64,000 bases of DNA from Sphingomonas sp. (GTDB lineage: Bacteria; Pseudomonadota; Alphaproteobacteria; Sphingomonadales; Sphingomonadaceae), in NCBI GenBank assembly GCA_002707985.1, contig PAOI01000024.1:11018-75017 (forward strand), read 5' to 3'. Under the pieces are notes generated by a model. That model ran no database searches and had not been told where the DNA came from. It saw nothing but the letters and a program-made list of their open reading frames with translations. Positions within the stretch are counted from its first letter, which is position 1; every line of letters begins with the position of its first letter. Shown here one piece after another: positions 52,865 through 62,244 of this stretch. The translations under genes were made by a program, and so were the position numbers.

Positions 52865-55606
52865 TCAGAAACCCGCGCGCAGCGTGATGCCATACGTGCG
52901 CGGCTCGGCGAGATACGCCGAATAGGTCTGCTGGGGCGCCACGAAAGGCGTGTTGAACGCGACCTGGGTATAGTCGACGTTGAACAGGTTCTGACCCCAG
53001 AACTCGATACCCCAGCGATTGTCAGGTCCCCGGATACCGATGCGACCGTTGACGACAACATAGCTGTCCTGTTCCTTGCCATAGAGCAGGTCGGAACCGG
53101 TGTTATAGTCGTCAACCGCGCGGGCGTTGAGGTAGAACAGACCCGACAGGCCCGTGCTGCCGATCTCCGGCGTCCACGACATCGACGCGGTCGCGACGAT
53201 TTCCGGAGCATTGGACAGATTGTCGCCGGGCAGCAGGCGCAGTGCCGGATCCAGCGGAGCGCCATTGTCGGTACCGACCAGGTCATCCTTGTAATGCGTA
53301 TCGGCGTAGGTGATGCCCATGGTGAAGGTAAGGTCGCGGGTCGGACGCAGCGTGCCTTCCAGCTCAACGCCCTGGGCAATAACACCCGCAGTTACATCAC
53401 CTGCGGCGCAAGAACCGGTCGCGACACTGGCATCCCGATCGGCGCCACCAAGATCCTGGCTACAGCCATTGATGTTCTGAACCAGGAAGACCGAACCGTT
53501 GAAGGTGTTCAGCTGGAAATTGCTGAATTCCTGACGGAACCCGGCGATGGTCACCATGAAATCGCGCGTTGCGTATTTGGCACCGATTTCGAAAGCATTG
53601 ACCGTTTCCGCGTCGAACTGAAGGTTCGCAGTCGAACCCGTGGTCGCCGGATTGCCGAGCACCGGGCTCGCCTGAAGCGCCGAACGGTCGAGGTTGAAAC
53701 CGCCAGCCTTATAGCCGCGCGAATAGCTGCCATAGAGCATCAGGTCATCGGTCGGGCGATAGGAAACGATCGCCGTGCCGGTGAACTCATCCTCGCTGCG
53801 GCTGTCGGACATCGACACCCCATCGAGTTCCGATGTCGAGTTACCCTGACAGGAAAGCGCGATGATACCGCCGGCAAGGCTGTCGAGAGTCGGATTGATG
53901 CCGAGCAAGCCCGAAAGCAGCGCACGGTTCGCCGGACAGACGGTGTTGTCGTTGCCGAAGGTCGCGGCGAAATCCTTCTTCTCGCTCGTGTAACGCAAGC
54001 CGAGCGTGATGTCGAAGCGATCGGTCACATGGATGATGTTATGCGTGAACAGCGCGAAGTTATTGCTTTCCTGGTTATAAACGTCGCGCGTCGATCCCAT
54101 GTCATTCAGCGTCGACAACTGGTCGAGACCTGCGACCAGCAATCCGCCCGCAGCACCCAGCGGTGTAAGACCGCTGTTAAGCTGAGCGCGCGTCACGCTG
54201 CCGAGGCAACCCGAATTGGCCGGGTTGACGGCGGCCGCGCCGAAGCCGGCACCGGCAAGACCGATCGTGACACGGCACGGCGCAAAAGCGCCATATTGCG
54301 TACCGAAGCGTAGATTATCGCGCGTTTCCAGCTTCTCGTTGGCGTAATAGCCGCCGATCAGCCAGTCGACCGTATTGTCGAACGCCGAACCCTGGAGGCG
54401 GAGTTCCTGGCTGAAGGTCTTGAAAGCACGCGAGGCGCCGTCTTCGTTCGGCGCGCGATACAGGATGTCGACCTGCGTATAGTCGGTGTCCGAACCCTGA
54501 TAGTTCGAATATTCGCGATACGCCGTGATCGAGGTGAGGTTCACCGAACCGAACGAATAATCGATCTGGCCCGAAATGCCGTAGTCCTTGGTCTTGCCCG
54601 CGAATGAGCGACCGGCAGTGTTGTAGATGTCGCGATCATAGGTGCTGCCGTTCAGCCCGTCTGGATTCTGACCCAGCGCCAGAAGGATCGGGATGATCGG
54701 GTTGGAAGTGCTGGTCAGCGCCGGCGCACCGGCGACCGGTCGATTATAGGGATCGAGGCCCGAGCTGACCCGGGCAAGCGGCGCCGAATCGGTCTGGACA
54801 AAGGTTGCCGCACAGCAGCTTTCGCTCTTTTCCGAATAATCGCCGATGATCCGCACCGACAGGTCGGCGCTCGGTTCGAACAGCAACTGACCACGAACCA
54901 GATAACGGTCGCGATTGTTGATGTCGGTGTCGTTCACCACATCATGATAGAAACCGTCCCGCTTGAAATAGACGCCGTCGACGCGCGCCGCGACGGTTTC
55001 GCCGAGCGGTGCGTTGATACCCGCCTCGACGCGGAACGCGTCATAATTGCCATAGGTGAAGGCGCCATAGCCCGAAAATTCGAATTCGGGAGGTGCGGTA
55101 AAGATGCTCAACAGCCCCGCCGACGAGTTGCGACCGCCAAGCGTGCCCTGCGGACCACGCAGCACTTCAATGCGTTCGATCGGTCCGAGTTCGCCGAGCG
55201 CATTACCGCTGCGCGAACGATAGACGCCGTCGATGAACACCGCGACCGAGCTTTCGAGGCCGGGATTGTCACCCACCGTGCCGATGCCGCGAATACGCGC
55301 CGAACCATTGGCTTCGTTACCGGTCGAAGAAACCAGCAGCGAAGGCGCAAGCTGATTGAGCTCGCGAATATCGTTCGTTCCGCTTTCTGCCAGCTGCTCG
55401 GAAGAAACCGCGGAGATGGCGACCGGCACATCGGCCAGCACCTGAGCGCGCCCCTGCGCCGTCACGACGATTTCCGATTGCGACACGTCCTGGCTTTGCG
55501 CGGCAGCATCCTGAGAGGCAGTGGTCTCCTGAGCCTGGGCCGGAGCCGCAAGCGAAATAATCAACGCCGGCACCGCACATGCCGACAAAAGGCGATAGCG
55601 CATCAT
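52865..55606 (-). CDS. TonB-dependent outer-membrane receptor
   Basis: This 913-residue receptor takes up a substrate across the outer membrane with energy from TonB. It has a signal peptide ('MMRYRLLSACAVPALIISLAAPAQAQ'), a TonB-box-like 'SEIVVTAQGRAQ', a plug domain ('VPVAISAVSSEQLAESGTND', 'RIRGIGTVGDNPGLESSVAVFIDGVYRSR', 'IERIEVLRGPQGTLGGRNS') and a C-terminal beta-barrel ending in Phe ('RTYGITLRAGF'). It belongs to the large sphingomonad class annotated as iron-complex or nutrient receptors. The neighbours suggest an organic nutrient rather than iron, and no Fur-like box was seen upstream. An unusual adjacent Cys pair lies in 'SESCCAATFVQ'. Confidence 0.93.
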   Translation of the reverse strand: MMRYRLLSACAVPALIISLAAPAQAQETTASQDAAAQSQDVSQSEIVVTAQGRAQVLADVPVAISAVSSEQLAESGTNDIRELNQLAPSLLVSSTGNEANGSARIRGIGTVGDNPGLESSVAVFIDGVYRSRSGNALGELGPIERIEVLRGPQGTLGGRNSSAGLLSIFTAPPEFEFSGYGAFTYGNYDAFRVEAGINAPLGETVAARVDGVYFKRDGFYHDVVNDTDINNRDRYLVRGQLLFEPSADLSVRIIGDYSEKSESCCAATFVQTDSAPLARVSSGLDPYNRPVAGAPALTSTSNPIIPILLALGQNPDGLNGSTYDRDIYNTAGRSFAGKTKDYGISGQIDYSFGSVNLTSITAYREYSNYQGSDTDYTQVDILYRAPNEDGASRAFKTFSQELRLQGSAFDNTVDWLIGGYYANEKLETRDNLRFGTQYGAFAPCRVTIGLAGAGFGAAAVNPANSGCLGSVTRAQLNSGLTPLGAAGGLLVAGLDQLSTLNDMGSTRDVYNQESNNFALFTHNIIHVTDRFDITLGLRYTSEKKDFAATFGNDNTVCPANRALLSGLLGINPTLDSLAGGIIALSCQGNSTSELDGVSMSDSRSEDEFTGTAIVSYRPTDDLMLYGSYSRGYKAGGFNLDRSALQASPVLGNPATTGSTANLQFDAETVNAFEIGAKYATRDFMVTIAGFRQEFSNFQLNTFNGSVFLVQNINGCSQDLGGADRDASVATGSCAAGDVTAGVIAQGVELEGTLRPTRDLTFTMGITYADTHYKDDLVGTDNGAPLDPALRLLPGDNLSNAPEIVATASMSWTPEIGSTGLSGLFYLNARAVDDYNTGSDLLYGKEQDSYVVVNGRIGIRGPDNRWGIEFWGQNLFNVDYTQVAFNTPFVAPQQTYSAYLAEPRTYGITLRAGF

Positions 55607-55986
55607 CCTCTCCTCCGTTTGGCCGAAACACTGAAGGTTCCGTACCCCAAACTCGAATACACTATTTCAACCCAAGGACGTCAAGCATAACCGACACTCG
55701 AATGCCGCAAGAGCACGCTATGTTGCGTAAAAGCCATAGCTATTTTCATGCACTGCAGCAGTGACGGGCAAATTGCCCCACAATACCGAATATTTGAAAA
55801 TGCTGCTCCGCGGCATTCTTACCGGCGTCCTCCGGCCGATTGGAAGCGGGCTTGACGGGTGCGCGCCATCCCCTCGCGACAATTTGCGACAGTTTTCGCG
55901 CAATGTGACATACCGGCGCGACAGCGACGCTCCAGAAAGCAGCTTGCCACGACAACCATGTCAGCAGCGAAAATTTGGAGCAGATG
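55607..55986. other. Divergent intergenic region between the TonB receptor and EF-hand genes
   Basis: About 380 bp without a gene. It should contain promoters for both directions. The right half carries a tandem 10-bp repeat (55876-55895) of the kind bound by OmpR/PhoB-family regulators. The left half is AT-richer, and no clear operator was seen near the receptor gene. Confidence 0.6.
55876..55895 (+). promoter_or_regulatory. Tandem 10-bp repeat, candidate response-regulator site
   Basis: GCGACAATTT and GCGACAGTTT are adjacent direct repeats differing at one base, with a further partial TCGCGCAATG. Direct repeats with a spacing of about one helical turn are typical of OmpR-family response regulators. 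The site is 92 bp upstream of the EF-hand gene, and an OmpR-family regulator is encoded 780 bp downstream, so autogenous control is plausible. Confidence 0.5.
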
Positions 55987-56580
55987 ATGAAATTCAAAAC
56001 ATCCCTGATGTCCGCCGCGCTTGCCGCCACGATGCTTACGGGTATCGGCGCGGCCGTCGCGCAGGACGCAAGCCAGACCCCGCCGCGCCACGGACCCGGC
56101 AAGATGGCCGACGCCAACCATGACGGAATCGTCACACGCGAAGAAGTGATCGCGGATGCCGAGCGTCGCTTTGCCAAGGGCGATACCAATGGCGACGGCG
56201 TGATAACCGCCGAGGAACGGCAAGCGGCACGCGAGGCGATGCGCCAAAGGATGCGCGAACGCCGCAGCCAGCGCGCCGAAAATGGCGACGCGACCGATCG
56301 CCGCCGCGACGGACGGCGCGGACATGGCGGACGCCGCGGCGCCCCGCAGGAACGCATGATGGCCCGGGTCGACGCCAACGGCGACGGTCAGGTCACGCTT
56401 GCCGAAGCACGGGATGCCGCGCTTGCGCACTTCGCCATGGTCGACACCAATCAGGACGGCAAGATCGATCAGGCCGAACGTGAGGCGATGCGCGATCGCA
56501 TGATGGCGATGCGCCACCGTCAGGGCCCGCCGCCGCCTCCGGGCGGTGAAACCCCGCCTCCCCCGCCGCCTGCAGACTAA
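55987..56580 (+). CDS. Exported calcium-binding protein with four EF-hand loops
   Basis: This 197-residue protein has a signal peptide ('MKFKTSLMSAALAATMLTGI', cleaved near 'AAVAQ') and four canonical 12-residue EF-hand loops: DANHDGIVTREE (42-53), DTNGDGVITAEE (66-77), DANGDGQVTLAE (129-140) and DTNQDGKIDQAE (153-164). The middle is Arg/Gly-rich and the C-terminus is a proline run. The ATG has GGAG six bases upstream; a TTG four codons earlier in the track is less likely. It should bind Ca2+ in the periplasm. A two-component system follows after a strong terminator. Confidence 0.92.
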   Translation: MKFKTSLMSAALAATMLTGIGAAVAQDASQTPPRHGPGKMADANHDGIVTREEVIADAERRFAKGDTNGDGVITAEERQAAREAMRQRMRERRSQRAENGDATDRRRDGRRGHGGRRGAPQERMMARVDANGDGQVTLAEARDAALAHFAMVDTNQDGKIDQAEREAMRDRMMAMRHRQGPPPPPGGETPPPPPPAD

Positions 56581-56610
56581 GGCGCTTTGCGCACCGAATA
56601 TGCATGCGGC

Positions 56611-56655
56611 GCGCCGGGTGGGCTCCCCCCGCCCACCCGGCGCTTCCGACTTTTT
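56611..56655 (+). terminator. Strong intrinsic terminator after the EF-hand gene
   Basis: GCGCCGGGTGGGC and GCCCACCCGGCGC form a perfect 13-bp stem with loop TCCCCCC, followed by TTCCGACTTTTT. It ends the EF-hand transcript and suggests that the two-component genes have their own promoter or depend on read-through. Confidence 0.88.
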
Positions 56656-56677
56656 CAGGATATGCTAACGGCACGAA

Positions 56678-57397
56678 ATGTCCGATACACCGCACCTCCT
56701 GCTCGTCGACGACGAGCGTTCGATCCGAGAGCCGCTCGCGCAGTATCTCACCAAACAGGGTTTTCGCGTCACGCAGTGCGGCGATGCAGAAAGTGCCCGT
56801 GCGCGGCTCAATGCCTATAGCATCGATCTCGTGATCCTCGACATCATGATGCCGGGCGAGGATGGCCTCAGCCTCTGTCGTCATATCCGCGCGACCAGCG
56901 AGACGCCGGTCATCCTGCTTACGGCGAAAAGCGAAGAGACCGACCGGATCGTCGGCCTGGAGATGGGCGCCGACGATTATGTCGTCAAACCGTTCAGTCC
57001 GCGCGAGCTTGCAGCGCGTATCAAGGTCGTGCTGCGCCGGCTTTCGGCGGGTGGCACACGCCAGCACGCACCCGAATCGGGCAGCTTTTCCTTTGCCGGC
57101 TGGGTGCTCAAAACCGGCGAACGCGCGCTCGTCGACCGTGAAGGCGTATCGGTGCCGCTTTCCACGGGCGAATACAGCCTGCTGCATGCGCTGGTCACGC
57201 GGCCGCGACAGGTGCTGACGCGCGACCAGCTGCTCGACATCACCCAGGGGCGCGAAGCCGCGGCATTCGATCGCGCGATCGATAATCAGGTCAGCCGCCT
57301 GCGCAAAAAGATCGAGACCGATCCCAAGAATCCCGCGATCATCAAGACGGTGTGGGGCGGCGGCTACACCCTCTCTGCCGAAGTGACGCGCCTGTGA
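56678..57397 (+). CDS. OmpR-family response regulator
   Basis: This 239-residue regulator has a receiver domain with acidic pocket Asp 11/Asp 12, phosphoacceptor Asp 55 ('VILDIMMPG'), Thr 82 and Lys 104 ('YVVKPFSP'), and a C-terminal winged helix ('YSLLHALVTRPRQVLTRDQLLDITQGR', 'DNQVSRLRKKIETDPKNPAIIKTVWGGGYTL'). Its stop overlaps the GTG start of the kinase gene. A tandem repeat suited to this class lies upstream of the EF-hand gene. The signal is unknown. Confidence 0.95.
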   Translation: MSDTPHLLLVDDERSIREPLAQYLTKQGFRVTQCGDAESARARLNAYSIDLVILDIMMPGEDGLSLCRHIRATSETPVILLTAKSEETDRIVGLEMGADDYVVKPFSPRELAARIKVVLRRLSAGGTRQHAPESGSFSFAGWVLKTGERALVDREGVSVPLSTGEYSLLHALVTRPRQVLTRDQLLDITQGREAAAFDRAIDNQVSRLRKKIETDPKNPAIIKTVWGGGYTLSAEVTRL

Positions 57398-58737
57398 TCC
57401 CGCGTCGGCTGCCCGGCAGTCTGCCGGGCCAGATCGCGGTGCTGGTCGCGATCGCGCTGTTCGTGGCGCAGGCGATCAATTTCTCCATGCTGCTTCGCGA
57501 GCGTCAGCAGGTCCGTTTTGCGGAGATCATCGCGCCATCGGTCACGCGCGTCGTCGATGCCGCCGAGCGGGTGACCAGCGGGCGTTTTCAGCGCGATCGG
57601 CGCACGCGTGTCCAACTGGAACCAAACAACCCAATCAATCCGACGTCACGGCATCGCACAGACGTGGAAACCGCCATTCGGCAAGGCTTATCGGATGCTG
57701 GCCTGACGGCTGGGGCGGTGATCACGCGAATCGAAGGCGTTTCCCCCGATGATCCGCGCCTGAAAGACATGTCGGCTGCGCGGAAGAAACGAATGGTACG
57801 CCTGGGCGGCGAACTGCATATCGCCGTGGAAATCCCCGGCCATGGCTGGCTGGTCCTGCGCGCACCATGGCCGCGCACGGAACAGGGATTGATCTTTCAG
57901 CTGCTGCTCCAGACGCTGATCCTGTACATCGTCGTGCTCGTGCCCGTTTTGTGGGCGGGGCATCGGATCGCACGCCCGCTCAACAATCTGGCGCAGGCAG
58001 CGCGACACTTCCGTCCCGGCGAGCCGGCCGATCCCGTCGAAGAGGCCGGGCCCAGCGACGTGCGCGCCGTGATCACGGCGTTCAACGCACTCAGCCTGCG
58101 CGTCAACGCGATGATCGACGAGAAGGACAAGATGCTCGGCGCGATCGGTCATGACCTGCGCACGCCACTGGCGGCACTGCGGGTTCGCATCGAATCGGTC
58201 GAAGACGATGAAGATCGTGCGAAAATGGCCGACACGATCGATGAGATGAACCGGACGCTCGACGACATCTTGTCTCTGGCGCGGCTAGGCCGCCCCAGCG
58301 AACCGGCGACCGATGTCGACATGGCGGCGCTGATCGACGCCGTGGTCGATGATTTTCAGGATCTGGGCGCGAATGTCGCGTTCGAGGAAGCAGCGCGGCT
58401 GACCATGCACCTGCGCCCCTCGCTGATGCGGCGTGCCGTGCGCAATCTTATCGAAAACGCAGTCAAATATGGCGGAGGCGCCGAAGTGCGGCTGGTGCCC
58501 GAAGCACATGCGGTGCGCATCGAAGTCGCCGACCGCGGCCCCGGCATCGCACCGGAGCAGATTGCGCTGGTGTTCGATCCCTTCACGCGACTGGAAACAT
58601 CGCGCAATCGCGAAACCGGCGGAATCGGGTTGGGGCTCGCTCTGGCCCGGGCGATCGTGCGCGAGGCGGGCGGCGAAATCACGCTGGCGAATCGCGATGG
58701 CGGCGGCCTGACCGCCACCATCACGCTGCGGCGTTAA
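57394..58737 (+). CDS. Membrane sensor histidine kinase
   Basis: This 447-residue kinase starts at a GTG overlapping the regulator stop; the ORF track begins 14 codons early. It has a first helix (about 12-32), a periplasmic domain (33-165), a second helix ('LLLQTLILYIVVLVPVLW'), HAMP, an H box with His 253 ('GAIGHDLRTPLAALR'), an N box ('NLIENAVKYGGG') and G boxes ('DRGPGI', 'GIGLGLALARAIV'). The periplasmic part has many Arg and Asp residues and no named domain. It pairs with the upstream regulator. Confidence 0.94.
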   Translation: MIPRRLPGSLPGQIAVLVAIALFVAQAINFSMLLRERQQVRFAEIIAPSVTRVVDAAERVTSGRFQRDRRTRVQLEPNNPINPTSRHRTDVETAIRQGLSDAGLTAGAVITRIEGVSPDDPRLKDMSAARKKRMVRLGGELHIAVEIPGHGWLVLRAPWPRTEQGLIFQLLLQTLILYIVVLVPVLWAGHRIARPLNNLAQAARHFRPGEPADPVEEAGPSDVRAVITAFNALSLRVNAMIDEKDKMLGAIGHDLRTPLAALRVRIESVEDDEDRAKMADTIDEMNRTLDDILSLARLGRPSEPATDVDMAALIDAVVDDFQDLGANVAFEEAARLTMHLRPSLMRRAVRNLIENAVKYGGGAEVRLVPEAHAVRIEVADRGPGIAPEQIALVFDPFTRLETSRNRETGGIGLGLALARAIVREAGGEITLANRDGGGLTATITLRR

Positions 58738-58739
58738 GG

Positions 58740-58768
58740 TTTCCCCTCCCCGATCCGGGGAAGGGAAA
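58740..58768. terminator. Bidirectional terminator between the kinase gene and ndk
   Basis: TTTCCCCTCCCCGATC and its near-complement form a long hairpin (TTTCCC...GGGAAA outside, TCCCCG/CGGGGA inside) in the 38-bp gap between convergent genes. It can act in both directions because the outer pairs give a T-run or A-run on either side. Confidence 0.7.
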
Positions 58769-58775
58769 CAGCAAC

Positions 58776-59198
58776 TCAGCCGACGATTTCTTCGGGCTTG
58801 AAGAAGAAGTTGATTTCGATTTCGGCGTTTTCGGCCGAATCCGAACCATGGACCGAATTGGCTTCGATCGATTCGGCATAGGGCTTGCGGATCGTGCCTT
58901 CCGCGGCGTTTTCAGGGTTGGTCGCACCCATCACGTCGCGGTTGCGGGTCACGGCGTCCTCTCCTTCGAGCACCTGCACGACGACCGGGCCCGAGGTCAT
59001 GAAGGCAACCAGATCGGCGAAGAAGGGACGTTCGCGGTGAACGCCGTAAAAATCCTCAGCCTGCTCGCGAGTCATGTGGATGCGCTTGGAAGCGACAACG
59101 CGAAGCCCCGCATCCTCCAGCATCTTGGTGACGGCGCCGGTCAGGTTGCGGCGAGTGGCATCGGGCTTGATGATCGAAAAGGTCCGGGTCGCGGCCAT
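58776..59198 (-). CDS. ndk: Nucleoside diphosphate kinase
   Basis: This 140-residue enzyme transfers phosphate between nucleoside di- and triphosphates. It begins '[18 protein letters not shown]' and has the catalytic region '[20 protein letters not shown]' with the active-site His. Length is standard. The ORF-track start is 16 codons early. It is convergent with the histidine kinase gene and separated by a bidirectional terminator. Confidence 0.97.
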   Translation of the reverse strand: MAATRTFSIIKPDATRRNLTGAVTKMLEDAGLRVVASKRIHMTREQAEDFYGVHRERPFFADLVAFMTSGPVVVQVLEGEDAVTRNRDVMGATNPENAAEGTIRKPYAESIEANSVHGSDSAENAEIEINFFFKPEEIVG

Positions 59199-59281
59199 GG
59201 CCGTGCGGCTCCTGTGTCTGAATGTTGCGGAAAAGTCGCGTCCCACTAATCCCGCCGGTTACGGGATGCAAGACGTTGCTG

Positions 59282-59719
59282 CTATCCCGCCTGCTCCCAG
59301 CCATTCTGGGTCTGCTTCCAATATTTGCGCTCTACACCATCGCGTCCGGCCAGACCTTTCCACGCCAGTCGCGCCTCCGCGATCCGATCCTCATCGAAAA
59401 AATGAAACGCGCGGTCGAAATCGAGTGCCCCGTCCCGCCACAGCCCGTCGACCAGCGCAACGTTCCGCGCACCGTTCCCTGATCCTATCGTGTCGGCAAT
59501 CAAGATCGGCTGCAGCGAATCGTCCCCCCGCCCCTGCTGGGCGTGCGGCAGGAAGCTCTCTGCAGACCAGGTCCACAGGCTGGCATCGAGTCGGTTGCGA
59601 ATCGGCTGGCCCTCCGCAACGATCAGCAATCGCCCGCCGTCCGACAGGATTCGCGTCGCGATCTGCGGCAGCACACGATCGATGGGCGAGCGAGTGAGAT
59701 GGTAGAAATCGACCTGCAT
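59282..59719 (-). CDS. holC: DNA polymerase III subunit chi
   Basis: This 145-residue protein matches HolC, which links the clamp loader to SSB. It has 'MQVDFYHLTRSPIDRVLPQIATRILSDGGRLLIV' at the N-terminus, 'LWTWSAESFLPHAQQG' and 'PILIADTIGSGNGARNVALVDGLW', the usual chi motifs. It lies upstream of ndk in the same direction, with 83 bp between. The ATG start is standard. It diverges from lptD. Confidence 0.9.
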   Translation of the reverse strand: MQVDFYHLTRSPIDRVLPQIATRILSDGGRLLIVAEGQPIRNRLDASLWTWSAESFLPHAQQGRGDDSLQPILIADTIGSGNGARNVALVDGLWRDGALDFDRAFHFFDEDRIAEARLAWKGLAGRDGVERKYWKQTQNGWEQAG

Positions 59720-59850
59720 CGTCTTTCCCTAACCTGCGGCAGGACGCACCGCCAGCGTGTTGCCCGGGCGTTGCGATACGCGGCTTCCGGTGCGATAGGG
59801 CCGGTTTGCGCGTATCGCGTGTATTCAATTGCAAAGGGGTAGGCGTTTCC

Positions 59851-62136
59851 GTGACGCGCAAGGCATTGCTGCTATCGAGTGCGCTACCGCTGGCGCTCTG
59901 TTTCGCGCAGGGCGCCCGTGCGCAGGACGCGGCCGCTCCTCCCATCGATCGGCCATCGGCTGATTCGGTCAGTCTTCAGGACCGCCCGCAGGAGCCGCCG
60001 CCCCCTTCGCAAACCGCGCCCAGCGACGACCCCGACGAACTCCAGTTCAGCGCCGAAGAACTGCTCTATGATTACGACGCCGATGTGGTGACGGCCAAAG
60101 GCGATGTGCGCGTCTATCGTCGCAGCGACCGGTTGCGCGCCGACAGCGTGACCTGGAACCGGAAAACCGGCGAAGTGGTCGCCGAAGGCAATATCGTCAT
60201 CATCAACGCCGGCGGGGACGCTGCCTATGGCGACCGGATCGAACTGACCGACACGCTGAAGGACGGGGTCGTCGACAACATGCTGGTCGTGCTTGAGGCC
60301 GGCGGCCGCATCGCGGCGCGCCGGGGCGAGCGATCGAACGAAATCGTGACGGTCTACGACGCCGCATACACGCCATGCGATGTGACGGATTCGGATGGCT
60401 GCCCCAAGGAGCCGTCGTGGAAGATCACGGCGAATCGCGTCGTCTACGATCCCCGCTCAGGCCGCATCCGCTATCATGGCGCGCGGGTTTCGGTCTTCGG
60501 GTTTGCCACATTGCCGTTGCCGGCCTTTTCGCATCCGGCGGGCGGACGGAGCGACGACGGGATCCTTGCTCCCTCGATCAGCTATACGCGCACCAACGGC
60601 TTTCAGGTCTCGTTACCCTATTTCATTGCGATGGCGCCCGATCGCGACCTGACGATCACGCCGACGCTCTTTTCCGATGTCGCGCCAATGCTGCGCGCCG
60701 AATATCGCGAGCTCAATTCGCTCGGCGCGTTTCGGGTCGCCGCCTATGGCACCTATAGCCGCAGAAGCGACGACCTGACCGTTCCGCTGACGCCCGCGAC
60801 GTCAACCAACAGCTTCCGCGGATATCTGGACGGCATCGCCAATTATCAGCTCGATCCTAACTGGTCGGTCAGCGGATCGGTGCGAGTTGCGACCGATCGC
60901 ACGTTCCTGCGTCGCTACGACCTCTCTCGTGACGATCGCCTGCGGAACAATATCCGGGTCGAGCGGATCGACGAATCGAGCTATTTCGCGATCAATGGCT
61001 GGGCGGTTCAGACGCTGCGCGTCGGCGAATCGCAACGCCTTCAGCCGATTGCGCTTCCCGAAATCGATTATCGTCGCCGGTTCGACGGACCGCTGGGCGG
61101 CAAGGTGGAAGCACAGGTCAACACGCTGGCGCTGACGCGTACGGGCGGTCAGGACACGCAACGCGCCTTCGCGTCGCTGCGCTGGGATCTGCGCCGGCTC
61201 ACCAGCTGGGGTCAGGAAATCACGCTGACCGCATTCGGGCGCGGTGACGTGTACAACGCCAACGACACGCTTTCGACGACAGTGGAAAGCTATCGCGGAA
61301 CCGAGGGTTTTCGCGGCCGCGCCATCGGTGCCGTCGCACTCGACATGCGCTGGCCGCTGATCGGCCCGGCCTTTGGCGGCACCCAGCGCATCACGCCGCG
61401 CTTTCAGATCGTGGCGGCGCCCAAGCTCGATAACCTCGCGGTGCCGAACGAGGATGCACGCGCGGTCGATCTGGAGGATTCCAACCTTTTCGCGCTCAAT
61501 CGCTTTCCGGGATATGACCGGTTCGAGGATTCGACGCGATTCACCTGGGGCGTCGAATATGCGCTCTATCTCCCCGGCCTGTCGATCGATGCCAATGTCG
61601 GGCAAAGCTATCGCCTGACGTCCCGGCCAACGCTGTTCCCGGACGGTACCGGCCTGACCAATCGCGTGTCGGATTTCGTCGGGCGGACGGTGGTCCGCTA
61701 TCGCGATTTCCTCACTCTCACGCACCGCTTCCGCCTCGACAAGGATAATGTCGCGTTCCGCCGCAACGAAATCGACGCGACGGTCGGATCGCGCGCAACC
61801 TATGTCCAGCTCGGTTATCTACGGCTGAATCGCGATATCGGTCCGACGCTCGAGGATCTTCAGGATCGCGAGGAAGCACGATTGGGCGCCCGCGTTCAGA
61901 TTTCGCGTTTCTGGTCGATATCCGGATCGATTCTCGTCGATCTGACCGACAGCAATGAGGATCTGCTGTCGAGTTCGGACGGATTCGAGCCGGTCCGGCA
62001 CCGGCTGGGTGTCCTGTATGAAGACAATTGCCTGCGCCTCGGCGTCACCTGGAAACGCGACTATCAGACGACGGGCGACGCCGTGCGGGGCAATACCTAT
62101 CTTCTGACCTTTGCATTCACCAATCTGGGCGGGTAA
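59851..62136 (+). CDS. lptD: LPS-assembly outer-membrane protein LptD
   Basis: This 761-residue protein (OstA/Imp) inserts lipopolysaccharide into the outer leaflet. It has a signal peptide ('MTRKALLLSSALPLALCFAQ'), an N-terminal beta-jellyroll LptA-like domain ('LLYDYDADVVTAKGDVRVYRRSDRLRADSVTWNRKTGEVVAEGNI') and the large barrel with 'YHGARVSVFGFATLPLPAFSHP' and C-terminal 'RLGVLYEDNCLRLGVTWKRDY'. The GTG start is preferred over the track start 15 codons earlier. Cysteines are found in the N-terminal domain (TPC..., DGC) and one near the C-terminus (DNC) rather than the C-C pair of E. coli. It precedes surA and pdxA, a classical order. Confidence 0.95.
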   Translation: MTRKALLLSSALPLALCFAQGARAQDAAAPPIDRPSADSVSLQDRPQEPPPPSQTAPSDDPDELQFSAEELLYDYDADVVTAKGDVRVYRRSDRLRADSVTWNRKTGEVVAEGNIVIINAGGDAAYGDRIELTDTLKDGVVDNMLVVLEAGGRIAARRGERSNEIVTVYDAAYTPCDVTDSDGCPKEPSWKITANRVVYDPRSGRIRYHGARVSVFGFATLPLPAFSHPAGGRSDDGILAPSISYTRTNGFQVSLPYFIAMAPDRDLTITPTLFSDVAPMLRAEYRELNSLGAFRVAAYGTYSRRSDDLTVPLTPATSTNSFRGYLDGIANYQLDPNWSVSGSVRVATDRTFLRRYDLSRDDRLRNNIRVERIDESSYFAINGWAVQTLRVGESQRLQPIALPEIDYRRRFDGPLGGKVEAQVNTLALTRTGGQDTQRAFASLRWDLRRLTSWGQEITLTAFGRGDVYNANDTLSTTVESYRGTEGFRGRAIGAVALDMRWPLIGPAFGGTQRITPRFQIVAAPKLDNLAVPNEDARAVDLEDSNLFALNRFPGYDRFEDSTRFTWGVEYALYLPGLSIDANVGQSYRLTSRPTLFPDGTGLTNRVSDFVGRTVVRYRDFLTLTHRFRLDKDNVAFRRNEIDATVGSRATYVQLGYLRLNRDIGPTLEDLQDREEARLGARVQISRFWSISGSILVDLTDSNEDLLSSSDGFEPVRHRLGVLYEDNCLRLGVTWKRDYQTTGDAVRGNTYLLTFAFTNLGG

Positions 62137-62244
62137 TCGGAACACAGGGCGGACCGGGAACGATCGGCAAGTCAGCCTTGGTTCAGGCACAATTGCCGAT
62201 TAAAGCCGCCAATTCTTCCGGTAGATGGTGAGGTTCTGGTTCTC

